64,000 nt of DNA from Corynebacterium ciconiae DSM 44920 (GTDB lineage Bacteria > Actinomycetota > Actinomycetes > Mycobacteriales > Mycobacteriaceae). Shown here piece after piece: positions 54,731-62,147 of this stretch (position 1 is the stretch's first letter; each line of letters starts with the position of its first letter). The notes under the pieces are model-generated. The model saw nothing but the letters and a program-made list of their open reading frames with translations. It searched no databases and had not been told where the DNA came from. Both the position numbers and the translations under genes were made by a program. The stretch covers positions 2,356,001 to 2,420,000 of the forward strand of contig NZ_CP047189.1 in NCBI RefSeq assembly GCF_030440575.1. Direction: 5' to 3'.

Positions 54731-55788
54731 GACGCCACCTTCGATGATTGACGAGCGATCAGAATGAAGAAGGGGGCACCCAGTGCACCCATGACGATGC
54801 TGGCCTCTAGCTCAGCGGGATGGAGCACGAAACGACCCACGATATCGGCAGCGACAAGCAGGCAAGCCCCCACACCAGCCGAGAGCACAATTCCCCATTC
54901 CACCGAGCCCTGCACGAGGGGGCGAACGATGTGGGGAACAGCAAATCCGACAAAACCAATGGGCCCGCAGATCGCGACACTCGCACCGGCCATCATCACC
55001 ACCACGAAGGAAGCAATCAATCGGGTACGAGCAGTGTGCACCCCTGCAGCAGAAGCCACATCCTCACCCATCGCCAGCATCCCCACGCTGCGCGCCAAGA
55101 CACAGCACGCCACGATGCCCACCACGCACAGCGCGATCGCCAGCGGAAAATCCTGAATGCGGCGCCCGCCGACACCACCAACCATGATGTAGCGCACCGT
55201 TTCGCGGGTGCGCTCATCACTAAAAACCATGATCGATGTCCACGTGCTCATCACGGTTCCGCCAATCATGCCCGCAAGCACGAGGCGCACCGGCGAGGAG
55301 TTCCCACGCGTGCCCTGTCCGATGAGGATGACAAGCAGCCCCGAGCCGAGCGCACCAAGAATCGCCATGAGGGTAAATTGCTGCGGGCTTTCAGCCCCGA
55401 AGAAAAACACCGCGGCGGTGATTCCGCAGCCCGCCCCGGAAGACACCCCCAACACAAAAGGGTCGGCCAAGGGGTTGCGTGTCACTGCCTGCATGACCGC
55501 CCCAGCCACCCCGAGAGTGGCGCCCACGAGCAACGCAATGAGTGTGCGTGGGATGCGCATGTCCGTGACCACTGTGTGGTTGTAATTCTGGGGATCGTGG
55601 TGGGCGAAGGCCGCAAGAATCTGGGACGGGGCGATGGCCACCGATCCCACACTCACGCTGGCCACAGCCACCACCGCGGTACACAGCAGCACCGCCAGCA
55701 CTGCACCCCGACGCCGCCTTCTGGCCTTTCGCCCGGCGGGATGAGTGGGTGGCGACTGCCTAAGATGAGAGCTCTGAGTGAGTGTCAC
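54727..55788 (-). CDS. FecCD-family iron-siderophore permease
   Basis: A 353-residue permease with a basic N-terminus (RKARRRRRG), about ten helices and IPRTLIALLVGATLGVAGAVMQAVTRNPLADPFVLGVSSGAG, then GPIGFVGFAVPHIVRPL. It follows the binding-protein gene by 11 bases and overlaps the next permease by 4 bases. Its last codons carry CGACGCCACCT (54730-54740), a degenerate match to the dispersed repeat. Confidence 0.93.
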   Translation of the reverse strand: MTLTQSSHLRQSPPTHPAGRKARRRRRGAVLAVLLCTAVVAVASVSVGSVAIAPSQILAAFAHHDPQNYNHTVVTDMRIPRTLIALLVGATLGVAGAVMQAVTRNPLADPFVLGVSSGAGCGITAAVFFFGAESPQQFTLMAILGALGSGLLVILIGQGTRGNSSPVRLVLAGMIGGTVMSTWTSIMVFSDERTRETVRYIMVGGVGGRRIQDFPLAIALCVVGIVACCVLARSVGMLAMGEDVASAAGVHTARTRLIASFVVVMMAGASVAICGPIGFVGFAVPHIVRPLVQGSVEWGIVLSAGVGACLLVAADIVGRFVLHPAELEASIVMGALGAPFFILIARQSSKVAS

Positions 55789-55799
55789 AACAGTTACCG

Positions 55800-56879
55800 C
55801 TACGTGTCGAGCGCACCAATGTGGGTGTCAAGATCGTCCAGCATGGAGTTCGCTTCCATCACGGACTCACCATTCCACACCGCGTTAACAAAGAAGGTTT
55901 GGTTGTTCTTCACTGCTTCTAGCTGGCTCCACAAGGGGTGGTTCTTCACCTGCTCCACATGCGCCAAGGTGGCTTTGTCTTTGTCGTCATGCTCCGAGGG
56001 GTTCTCGTGCACCTGCACCACGACAAACATGATGTCGGCGTCTGCCTCTTTCAAACGTTCTGGGGACAGCGGGAACGCCTCGATGGATTCGCCGTTAGTG
56101 GCCGCCTTGGTGGCCGCAAGGTCAAGATCTTGGTTGTGTGGGCGCCGAATGCCCACATCCTCCAACACCCCACCGGCGAAAGAACTCTTCGTGTAGATGA
56201 TCAGATTGTCATTGCGGATACGCAGAACCGAGACCGTCTTGTCCTTGAGATACTCTCCATGCTTCTTGCGGAACGCCTCGACCCGCTCGTGGTAGGCATC
56301 CAGAAGCTCCTCGGCTTTATCCTCTTTGTCCATCACCCGGGCAAAGAAGCGCAATGTGTCATCCCAGCGGTGCTTGCGCTCATCGCCAGAGTCAATCACA
56401 AGGGTGGGCGCAATTGCGGCAAGAGTCTCGCGATTGTCATCATCGCGCGGCGTGGCTGCCACGATCACATCCGGCTGTAGGGACATGACTTTTTCGATGT
56501 TGAGCTCACGTTCGTTGAGATCGGTGACATCATCCTTGCGTAGCTGCTCCAGCACATCCGGATAGGGATACAGGTCAATCTCCATATTGGCGATACCCAC
56601 CGGGGTGATACCGAGCGCCACCAGGGAGGTTATGCCCTTAGTGGAGACCAAACGCTGCGGATGCGCCGGAATGGTGACCTCCCGGCCGGCGTCATCAGTG
56701 AAGGTGCGGGTCTTTCCATCGTCGGTACTACCAGAATCGGCGTTCCCTGCAGCAGACGAGCCCACCCCAGAATCATCCGAGCAGGCCACGAGTAGTGACC
56801 CTGCGCCGAGCCCGGCCACACCGAGCCCTACAGAGGTGAGGAAATGACGACGACTCAAGGAGCTGTGCTGTTCTGCCAC
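55800..56879 (-). CDS. iron-siderophore ABC substrate-binding protein (Tat lipoprotein)
   Basis: A 359-residue FepB/FhuD-type protein. The N-terminus has a twin-arginine motif SRRHFLTS followed by lipobox LLVAC, so it is probably exported folded and then lipidated. The binding-protein core begins TFTDDAGREVTIPAHPQRLVS, with the first lobe KVMSLQPDVIVAATP. GTG start. A DtxR-like box lies 36 bases upstream. Confidence 0.92.
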   Translation of the reverse strand: MAEQHSSLSRRHFLTSVGLGVAGLGAGSLLVACSDDSGVGSSAAGNADSGSTDDGKTRTFTDDAGREVTIPAHPQRLVSTKGITSLVALGITPVGIANMEIDLYPYPDVLEQLRKDDVTDLNERELNIEKVMSLQPDVIVAATPRDDDNRETLAAIAPTLVIDSGDERKHRWDDTLRFFARVMDKEDKAEELLDAYHERVEAFRKKHGEYLKDKTVSVLRIRNDNLIIYTKSSFAGGVLEDVGIRRPHNQDLDLAATKAATNGESIEAFPLSPERLKEADADIMFVVVQVHENPSEHDDKDKATLAHVEQVKNHPLWSQLEAVKNNQTFFVNAVWNGESVMEANSMLDDLDTHIGALDT

Positions 56880-56914
56880 GCTGTCCCTTTCATAGACCCT
56901 ACATAATTGTGTAT

Positions 56915-56933
56915 TAACCGTAGGCTAACCATA
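56915..56933 (-). promoter_or_regulatory. DtxR-like iron box before the siderophore ABC operon
   Basis: On the minus strand the site reads with core GGTTAGCCTA and matches the 19-base DtxR consensus at about 15 positions. It overlaps TACGGT, a possible -10, so iron-loaded DtxR would repress the operon. Confidence 0.6.
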
Positions 56934-57158
56934 ACCGCTATAGAAAATCTGAAGCAACACCGCACGTATCCGCACACATACACCTCCCCCGACCTTCACT
57001 GAGCAAGGCAAGGCACATCACTGTTTCTAGACGAATGGCAGTTGCACATGGGATCAAGGGCGCGCCGCACAGACCGAAGCTGAAGACGAAGGGCACGGCA
57101 GCGCTCTACACACAGCAAACAACGATGCGGCACGACAACAGCCCGGCGCCGAAGGGCA

Positions 57159-57177
57159 ATAGGTGAGCCTAAGGTTA
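57159..57177 (+). promoter_or_regulatory. orphan DtxR-like box
   Basis: Core GGTGAGCCTAAGG; about 15 of 19 matches to the DtxR consensus. The nearest plus-strand gene begins 440 bases away, and the minus-strand operon 280 bases away with its own box. Confidence 0.4.
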
Positions 57178-57620
57178 ATGCAACAGAGCAGCGTGCCCAC
57201 ACTTCTGCCCCCACCCCCGAGAGTGTCACTCCTTAGAGCATGAAGTACCCACTAGACCACGGCTCCGCAGGCCCTCCCCATGAGCGTTGACCGCCCGAAC
57301 CGCACAGCTTCCTCTCGGCACTTTCGAAGCACATCTCCAGCACAGCGGGGGCAGATAACGGGGGTGAACAACCTGAGAAAGCAAGCAAATCATTCGCTTC
57401 ACAGCCTTCACCGAGGGGGCCATGTTCAGCAAAGACACCTTATTGAACATTGGCATTATCAAGCGTTCCTGAGAGACTGCGGTAGCTTTTTAAAAGTGGT
57501 GGCGCACACACACGTGGCAGTGGTTCGGTAGAGAGCACACACCCGCTCGAATCTGCCGGCACCAGCACCTAGGCACCTCGGCAGCGCGAGCCCGATGCTT
57601 TCTCTAAGGAGTGCTTCACG

Positions 57621-58649
57621 ATGACCGATACCTTCACTGCCGCTGTAGCCACAGAGTTTGGCCCAAACCTCACAATCAGCGATATCGACCTTCCCAGCCC
57701 CGGCCGCAACCAAGCCCTCGTCAAACTGCACACTTCCGGCATTTGCCACACTGATCTTCACGCCGCCGAAGGAGACTGGCCGGTAAAGCCCGGCCTTCCC
57801 TTCGTTCCAGGCCATGAGGGAGTGGGAGAGGTGGTGGCCCTCGGCGAGGGCGACCATGCCGACATCGAGGTGGGATCCATGGTGGGCAATGTGTGGCTCT
57901 GGTCGGCCTGCGGCACCTGCGAATACTGCCGCACGGGCAGGGAAACGTACTGCCCGAACGCCGAGTATGGCGGCTACACCGTCGACGGCTCCTTTGGCCA
58001 GTACATGCTGGTGGATACCCGCTACTGCGCCCGCATTCCCGAGGGCGCAGATCTGCTCGAGGTCGCCCCGATCCTTTGCGCCGGAGTGACGGTGTACAAG
58101 GGGCTCAAGGAAACGGAGACCCGCCCAGGGCAGTTTGTGGTGATCTCTGGCGTGGGCGGCTTGGGCCACATTGCCGTGCAATACGCGGTAGCCATGGGTA
58201 TGCGCGTGATCGCCGTCGACATCGCTGAGGACAAGCTGGCCCTCGCCAAGAAGCACGGCGCAGAGTTCACCGTGAACGCCCGCGACGTTGACCCCGGCGA
58301 AGCGGTGGCGGACTACACCGGTGGCGGCTCCCACGGCGTGCTGGTGACCGCGGTTCACGAGGCGGCGTTCGGCCAAGCGATCCACATGGCACGTAAGGGC
58401 GGAACCATTGTGTTCAACGGCCTGCCGCCGGGAGACTTCCCCGCCCCGATCTTCGACATCGTGTTCAAGGGACTCACCATCCGCGGCTCTTTGGTGGGCA
58501 CCCGGCAGGATCTCGCTGAGGCTTTGGACTTCTACGCCCGAGGCCACATCCACCCCACTGTCGCCGAATGCGCGCTGGAGGATGTCAACGACGTGTTCGA
58601 GAAGCTACGCCACGGCGGAGTCGACGGCCGCATGGCCATCCGCTATTAA
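57621..58649 (+). CDS. adhP: zinc-dependent alcohol dehydrogenase
   Basis: A 342-residue medium-chain dehydrogenase, oxidising primary alcohols (ethanol) with NAD. The catalytic zinc ligands are Cys in SGICHTDLHAAEGDWP and His in PGHEGVGEVV (near 65). The structural zinc site is CGTCEYCRTGRETYC (near 97-111), and the NAD motif is GVGGLGHIAVQYA. AAGGAG lies about eight bases before the ATG. It overlaps the end of the convergent amidase gene by 4 bases. Confidence 0.92.
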   Translation: MTDTFTAAVATEFGPNLTISDIDLPSPGRNQALVKLHTSGICHTDLHAAEGDWPVKPGLPFVPGHEGVGEVVALGEGDHADIEVGSMVGNVWLWSACGTCEYCRTGRETYCPNAEYGGYTVDGSFGQYMLVDTRYCARIPEGADLLEVAPILCAGVTVYKGLKETETRPGQFVVISGVGGLGHIAVQYAVAMGMRVIAVDIAEDKLALAKKHGAEFTVNARDVDPGEAVADYTGGGSHGVLVTAVHEAAFGQAIHMARKGGTIVFNGLPPGDFPAPIFDIVFKGLTIRGSLVGTRQDLAEALDFYARGHIHPTVAECALEDVNDVFEKLRHGGVDGRMAIRY

Positions 58650-60259
58650 CTGCCCGCCCCGCCGGCGAGGTCTCGCAGATAGGCGCGCGGTTCTAGGCGG
58701 GCGCCGCCTGCGGCCTCGAAGGCGTGGGCAAAGCTCACCGCTTCCGCATCAGCACCAGGGCTGACAATAAAGCTCAGCCCGTGCGGGCGGCCGCTGTCTT
58801 CCGCCCCGTAGGGCACGGTGATCTGCGGGGCCCCAGCGGCACCGGCCAGTTCCGCCAGGCCGTTGTCATATACCACCAGCGCGTCGAGCTGATGCTCCTG
58901 CAGAGTGGTGCGCAACAACTCCGTGGCCTGATCAATCGTTGCCGCAGTAGCTTCTGGCTGCGGGGATCGCTCGGCGGCATCCTCGAGGAACCCTTGGCCA
59001 TAGCGCGCTCGTCGCTGCGGGTCCGCATTATTAAAGCGCACCAATTCTCGCAAGCTTGTCACCGGCGCATCGTAGCGCTGGGCATAGTCCGCATAGTCGG
59101 CCGCGAAATTGCTCTCTACCACTCCGGCCACATCAATACCGGCGCTGTCTAGCTCGATATCCACCACCTCCGCGCCGGCGTGGCGCAGGGCATCCTTGGC
59201 CGGTGCTTCCAGCTCCTCATCACCGCGGGCCACAATACCTATCCGCCGCCCGAGGAGCGCCTGAGCATCAAGCTCAGTGGGCAGTTGCTTATCGACGCCT
59301 ACCGCAGCATTGTGCACCGCCACGGCATCGGCGACCGTTCGCCCCATGGTTCCCACCGTGTCCAACGCCGCAGCCAGAGGGATCACCCCGTCTGCATCGA
59401 TCGCGCCATGACTGGGGGTAAACCCCACCACAGAGTTCGCCGCCGCAGGGGCCACGATGGAGCCAGAGGTTTCGGTACCCACGCTCACCGTGGCCATGCT
59501 GGCCGCCACCGACACCGCACTGCCGGTGCTCGAGCCCAAGGGGGAGAAGGTTCGCGGCCCGAAGGGATTGTGGGTTTGCCCGTGTTTGCCGGAATAACCA
59601 GCGGGCGCCGAGGCTGAAAGAAATCCCGCCAGCTCAGACATCGCGGCCTTACCCAGGATGATCGCCCCTGCACCGTTGAGCGCATCCACCAGCGGGGCAT
59701 TGTGTGCGGGCTGAAACTCGCTGAGCGCCAGCGTGCCGGCAGAGGTGGGCATATCGGCGGTGGAAATATTGTCTTTCAGCAGCACACTCAGCCCGAATAG
59801 CGGCGGGATAATCTGGCCGGTGTACGTCGCTTGTGCTCGGTCGTGATCCGCGGCACGAGCTGCGTCCATGGCATGAGGATTGATCGCGGTGACGGAATTA
59901 ATGCCGCCTTCTGCTTGGTCAATATGGGCGATGCGCTCGAGATACACCGCGGTGATCTCCTCATAGCTCAACTCCCCAGCAGCCACCGCCTGCTGCAGGC
60001 TGGGGGCATCTTTATTCACTACCTTCTCGCCTGCGGCGCGCACCGCTTGTAGATTCATTCCCGCTAACTGCGCTAGGGCCTGGGAGCGTACCGAATCATC
60101 GTGGTAATTCAGCACTTCCTCGCCGCTGATTTCGGACACCTCGGGCGCGGGCCAGAGTGCCACGGCCGCGGCAGTCACTCCCGCTAACAGCACGCCCGCC
60201 ACGGTGAGGACAATGGTGCGGCGCCGCGGGCCACGGCGCTTAACGTAGGCATCAGCCAT
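58646..60259 (-). CDS. membrane-anchored or exported amidase-signature hydrolase
   Basis: A 537-residue protein. A basic N-terminus and hydrophobic helix (TIVLTVAGVLLAGVTAAAVAL, about 15-35) form a signal anchor, and an amidase-signature domain follows. The Ser-Ser-Lys triad is visible: Lys in LSVLLKDNIST (near 162), Ser in LGSSTGSAVSV and nucleophile Ser in VGTETSGSIVAPAA. The substrate, an amide outside the cytoplasm, is unknown. An exact copy of the dispersed 13-mer lies inside (59287), encoding GVDK. Confidence 0.88.
   Translation of the reverse strand: MADAYVKRRGPRRRTIVLTVAGVLLAGVTAAAVALWPAPEVSEISGEEVLNYHDDSVRSQALAQLAGMNLQAVRAAGEKVVNKDAPSLQQAVAAGELSYEEITAVYLERIAHIDQAEGGINSVTAINPHAMDAARAADHDRAQATYTGQIIPPLFGLSVLLKDNISTADMPTSAGTLALSEFQPAHNAPLVDALNGAGAIILGKAAMSELAGFLSASAPAGYSGKHGQTHNPFGPRTFSPLGSSTGSAVSVAASMATVSVGTETSGSIVAPAAANSVVGFTPSHGAIDADGVIPLAAALDTVGTMGRTVADAVAVHNAAVGVDKQLPTELDAQALLGRRIGIVARGDEELEAPAKDALRHAGAEVVDIELDSAGIDVAGVVESNFAADYADYAQRYDAPVTSLRELVRFNNADPQRRARYGQGFLEDAAERSPQPEATAATIDQATELLRTTLQEHQLDALVVYDNGLAELAGAAGAPQITVPYGAEDSGRPHGLSFIVSPGADAEAVSFAHAFEAAGGARLEPRAYLRDLAGGAGS
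59287..59299 (+). repeat. dispersed 13-mer GCTTATCGACGCC, exact copy
   Basis: Exact copy on the strand opposite to the amidase coding strand, followed by TACCGCAG. Confidence 0.9.
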
Positions 60260-60669
60260 CTGCCGACCTCATTTCTTTCACCCAATAAGCGGCTCAGCTT
60301 GCAGGGCGCCCGACGCGCCCCAAAAACGCATTGTAGCTGCACTTTTGCCCTGCGTAGAGGGGTTGTTCCCCCACGGTTGAACTGCCACAGCCCAGGAATA
60401 TTATGTGCGCTCACGTAAGTTCTTCCCGCACCCTTTTCCGCTTTGCGCCAGCGCTAGGAATGTGCGAGACAGCCCAACCTACGCAAGGGTTACTCGCCCC
60501 CATCGCCACCCGCCCCTACCCCGCTAAGTGGAACACCCCCTTTCGGAACGGCTCAAGCTAGCAGCACTGAACCGCATTGAGTGATTGGTTCACCTACACC
60601 CCACTGACTCCCAGCTCGACACCGCCTCCTACCCCCTATTCCCACTCACTCACACAGATGCGTGTGGGT

Positions 60670-60682
60670 GGCGTCGATACGC
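60670..60682 (-). repeat. dispersed 13-mer, one-mismatch copy
   Basis: GGCGTCGATACGC on the plus strand. The single change also creates a small perfect hairpin, GGCGT/ACGCC with a four-base loop. Flanked by GTGGGT. Confidence 0.65.
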
Positions 60683-60906
60683 CGCTTCTGCCCACAGATC
60701 ACCCGCGTTGCAGGTAGATACCGCTTTATGGCTAGAATCAAAGACTCGTTAAGGAACTAGAGCTACACCCGTTGCGTTCAACATTATGGATGCTGCGGTG
60801 CGAACACCCGCCATGGACGCACCGAGACGAATGGAGTGCCCATCCGATCTCGGCGGGGCCTGGAAGACCCCATGCGGCACATCGTGACGGCTCGCACCGT
60901 CGCAAC

Positions 60907-60931
60907 CCTGTACATACCTAGTGTGTACAGG
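60907..60931. promoter_or_regulatory. operator-like inverted repeat
   Basis: CCTGTACA (60907-60914) and TGTACAGG (60924-60931) form a perfect 8-base inverted repeat with a nine-base spacer, about 190 bases before the ABC/YhgE operon. Typical size for a dimeric repressor such as a TetR protein; the regulator is not in the window. Confidence 0.5.
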
Positions 60932-61121
60932 CAGAATTGAAGATAACCACCACGACGAGGCAGATCCTCCTCCGAGGGCACTGCAGCCGAGGCCATGCGC
61001 CTGAGTGCCACCGCCAGAGAATGTCGAGCCTCGCCGTGAATGATTTCTCACCCACCCCAGTGCCGGACGCGGGGACGATGGCGACATGGCCAGTCGGGGA
61101 TAACAGTGCTGAGGAGAGAGC

Positions 61122-62147
61122 ATGTCAGACAGGGACACCACGAACCGAAGCGAGGAGGCCACAGAGGCCACCCGCGAATTCAGTGCTGCACCTACGGGCG
61201 CTGCTGAAGAATCTGCCGCTGAGGACACTGCCTTTGCCGCAGACTCAGCAGCTAAGCAGCAGTCCTCGGAATTCAGCACCCCCAGCGAGGAGCAAAGCGC
61301 AGCCACCGACTCGGGAGACTATGTGCTCGTCGCCGATGGGCTTTCCGTTGTCGGCGAGGAAGGGCCGGTGTTCGGCCCGATCGATCTGCGCGTGCCAGAT
61401 AAGACCCTTGTGTTCCTCTCCGGACGTGGCGGCTCCGGCCGCACCGCCTTGGCCCTCACCCTGGCGGGACGGATGAAGCCCACCGATGGCACCCTTACCG
61501 TCTTCGGCTACGACAAGCTCAAGGACATTCGCGACACCGTGGCCATCGCCGGGGTGGACGCCATCGATGCCCTCGACCGCGACGTCAAGGTGCGCGATGT
61601 GCTCACCGATCACCGTGCTTGGTGCTACGGCTGGTTCGGGTGGGTTTCCAAGGCCAACGAGGACTATCGCGACGAGATTCTGGCGAAGGTCTACGGCACC
61701 CGCTCGCTTCCGGATCTCAACCAATACGTGAGCCAAATTCCGGCGCTGGACCGCATCCTCATCCGCATCGGTATGGCGCTGCACCCCGCTCATCAGGAAA
61801 GGATCCGCCTGTTGATCCTGGACGATCTCGAGCAGGTGCGTGAGCTGAGCGACCGAGCCATTTTGCTCAGCGTGCTCAACCGCCTCTCTGAGGAGATGAC
61901 GGTGCTCGTGAACTCGGTGAACCCGCCGAGCTCGGAGATGCTGCCGGGCTCGAAGGTGATTGAGCTCTTCACGGACCGCGGTCACGTCGCCCCCGAACGC
62001 GCTGGGGTGACAGAGAAACACCTCGAGGATCTCCTCGTGCGCTGGACCACGATGCGCCGTGGCAATGAGTCACAGCCACGCCACGCCAAGATCGACCCCG
62101 AGCCCACCACAGCCACCCACTCCACCACTACGAAGGAGGAGCAGTAA
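61122..62147 (+). CDS. ABC-type ATPase with degraded motifs, YhgE-associated
   Basis: A 341-residue protein: an acidic disordered N-terminus (about 1-65), an ABC ATPase-like fold (about 68-275) and a polar tail. Walker A reads GRGGSGRTALAL, with Arg107 (codon 61440-61442) in place of the essential Lys. The signature LSGGQ is not present; the region before Walker B reads VSQIPALDRILIRIGMAL. Walker B is LLILDDLEQ. ATP binding may survive but normal ABC hydrolysis is doubtful. It ends directly before the YhgE/Pip gene (TAA then ATG with GGAGGAGCAG upstream), so the two work together. Confidence 0.8.
   Translation: MSDRDTTNRSEEATEATREFSAAPTGAAEESAAEDTAFAADSAAKQQSSEFSTPSEEQSAATDSGDYVLVADGLSVVGEEGPVFGPIDLRVPDKTLVFLSGRGGSGRTALALTLAGRMKPTDGTLTVFGYDKLKDIRDTVAIAGVDAIDALDRDVKVRDVLTDHRAWCYGWFGWVSKANEDYRDEILAKVYGTRSLPDLNQYVSQIPALDRILIRIGMALHPAHQERIRLLILDDLEQVRELSDRAILLSVLNRLSEEMTVLVNSVNPPSSEMLPGSKVIELFTDRGHVAPERAGVTEKHLEDLLVRWTTMRRGNESQPRHAKIDPEPTTATHSTTTKEEQ

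Larger units (their letters stand above)
56880..57620. other. 741-base divergent intergenic region
   Basis: Between the siderophore ABC operon and the alcohol dehydrogenase gene. It holds two DtxR-like boxes (56915 and 57159). The open frames inside (for example minus 57226-57462) show low-quality sequence and are not taken as genes. AAGGAG precedes the dehydrogenase start. Confidence 0.6.
60260..61121. other. 862-base divergent intergenic region
   Basis: Between the amidase gene and the ABC/YhgE operon. It holds a hairpin-forming variant of the dispersed repeat (60670) and an operator-like inverted repeat (60907-60931). Minus frame 60749-61306 was rejected as a shadow of the ATPase gene. 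No gene is seen. Confidence 0.6.

Noticed and set aside
1660..60682. The 13-mer as a polar FtsK-guiding (KOPS-like) sequence
   Set aside because: The copies are split almost evenly between the two strands within one 64-kb stretch, which a direction-setting motif would not be.
60749..61306. Minus-strand frame of 185 residues in the gap before the ABC/YhgE operon
   Set aside because: It overlaps the start of the ATPase gene, is Ser/Ala/Gly low complexity, covers the operator-like repeat and has no ribosome-binding site.
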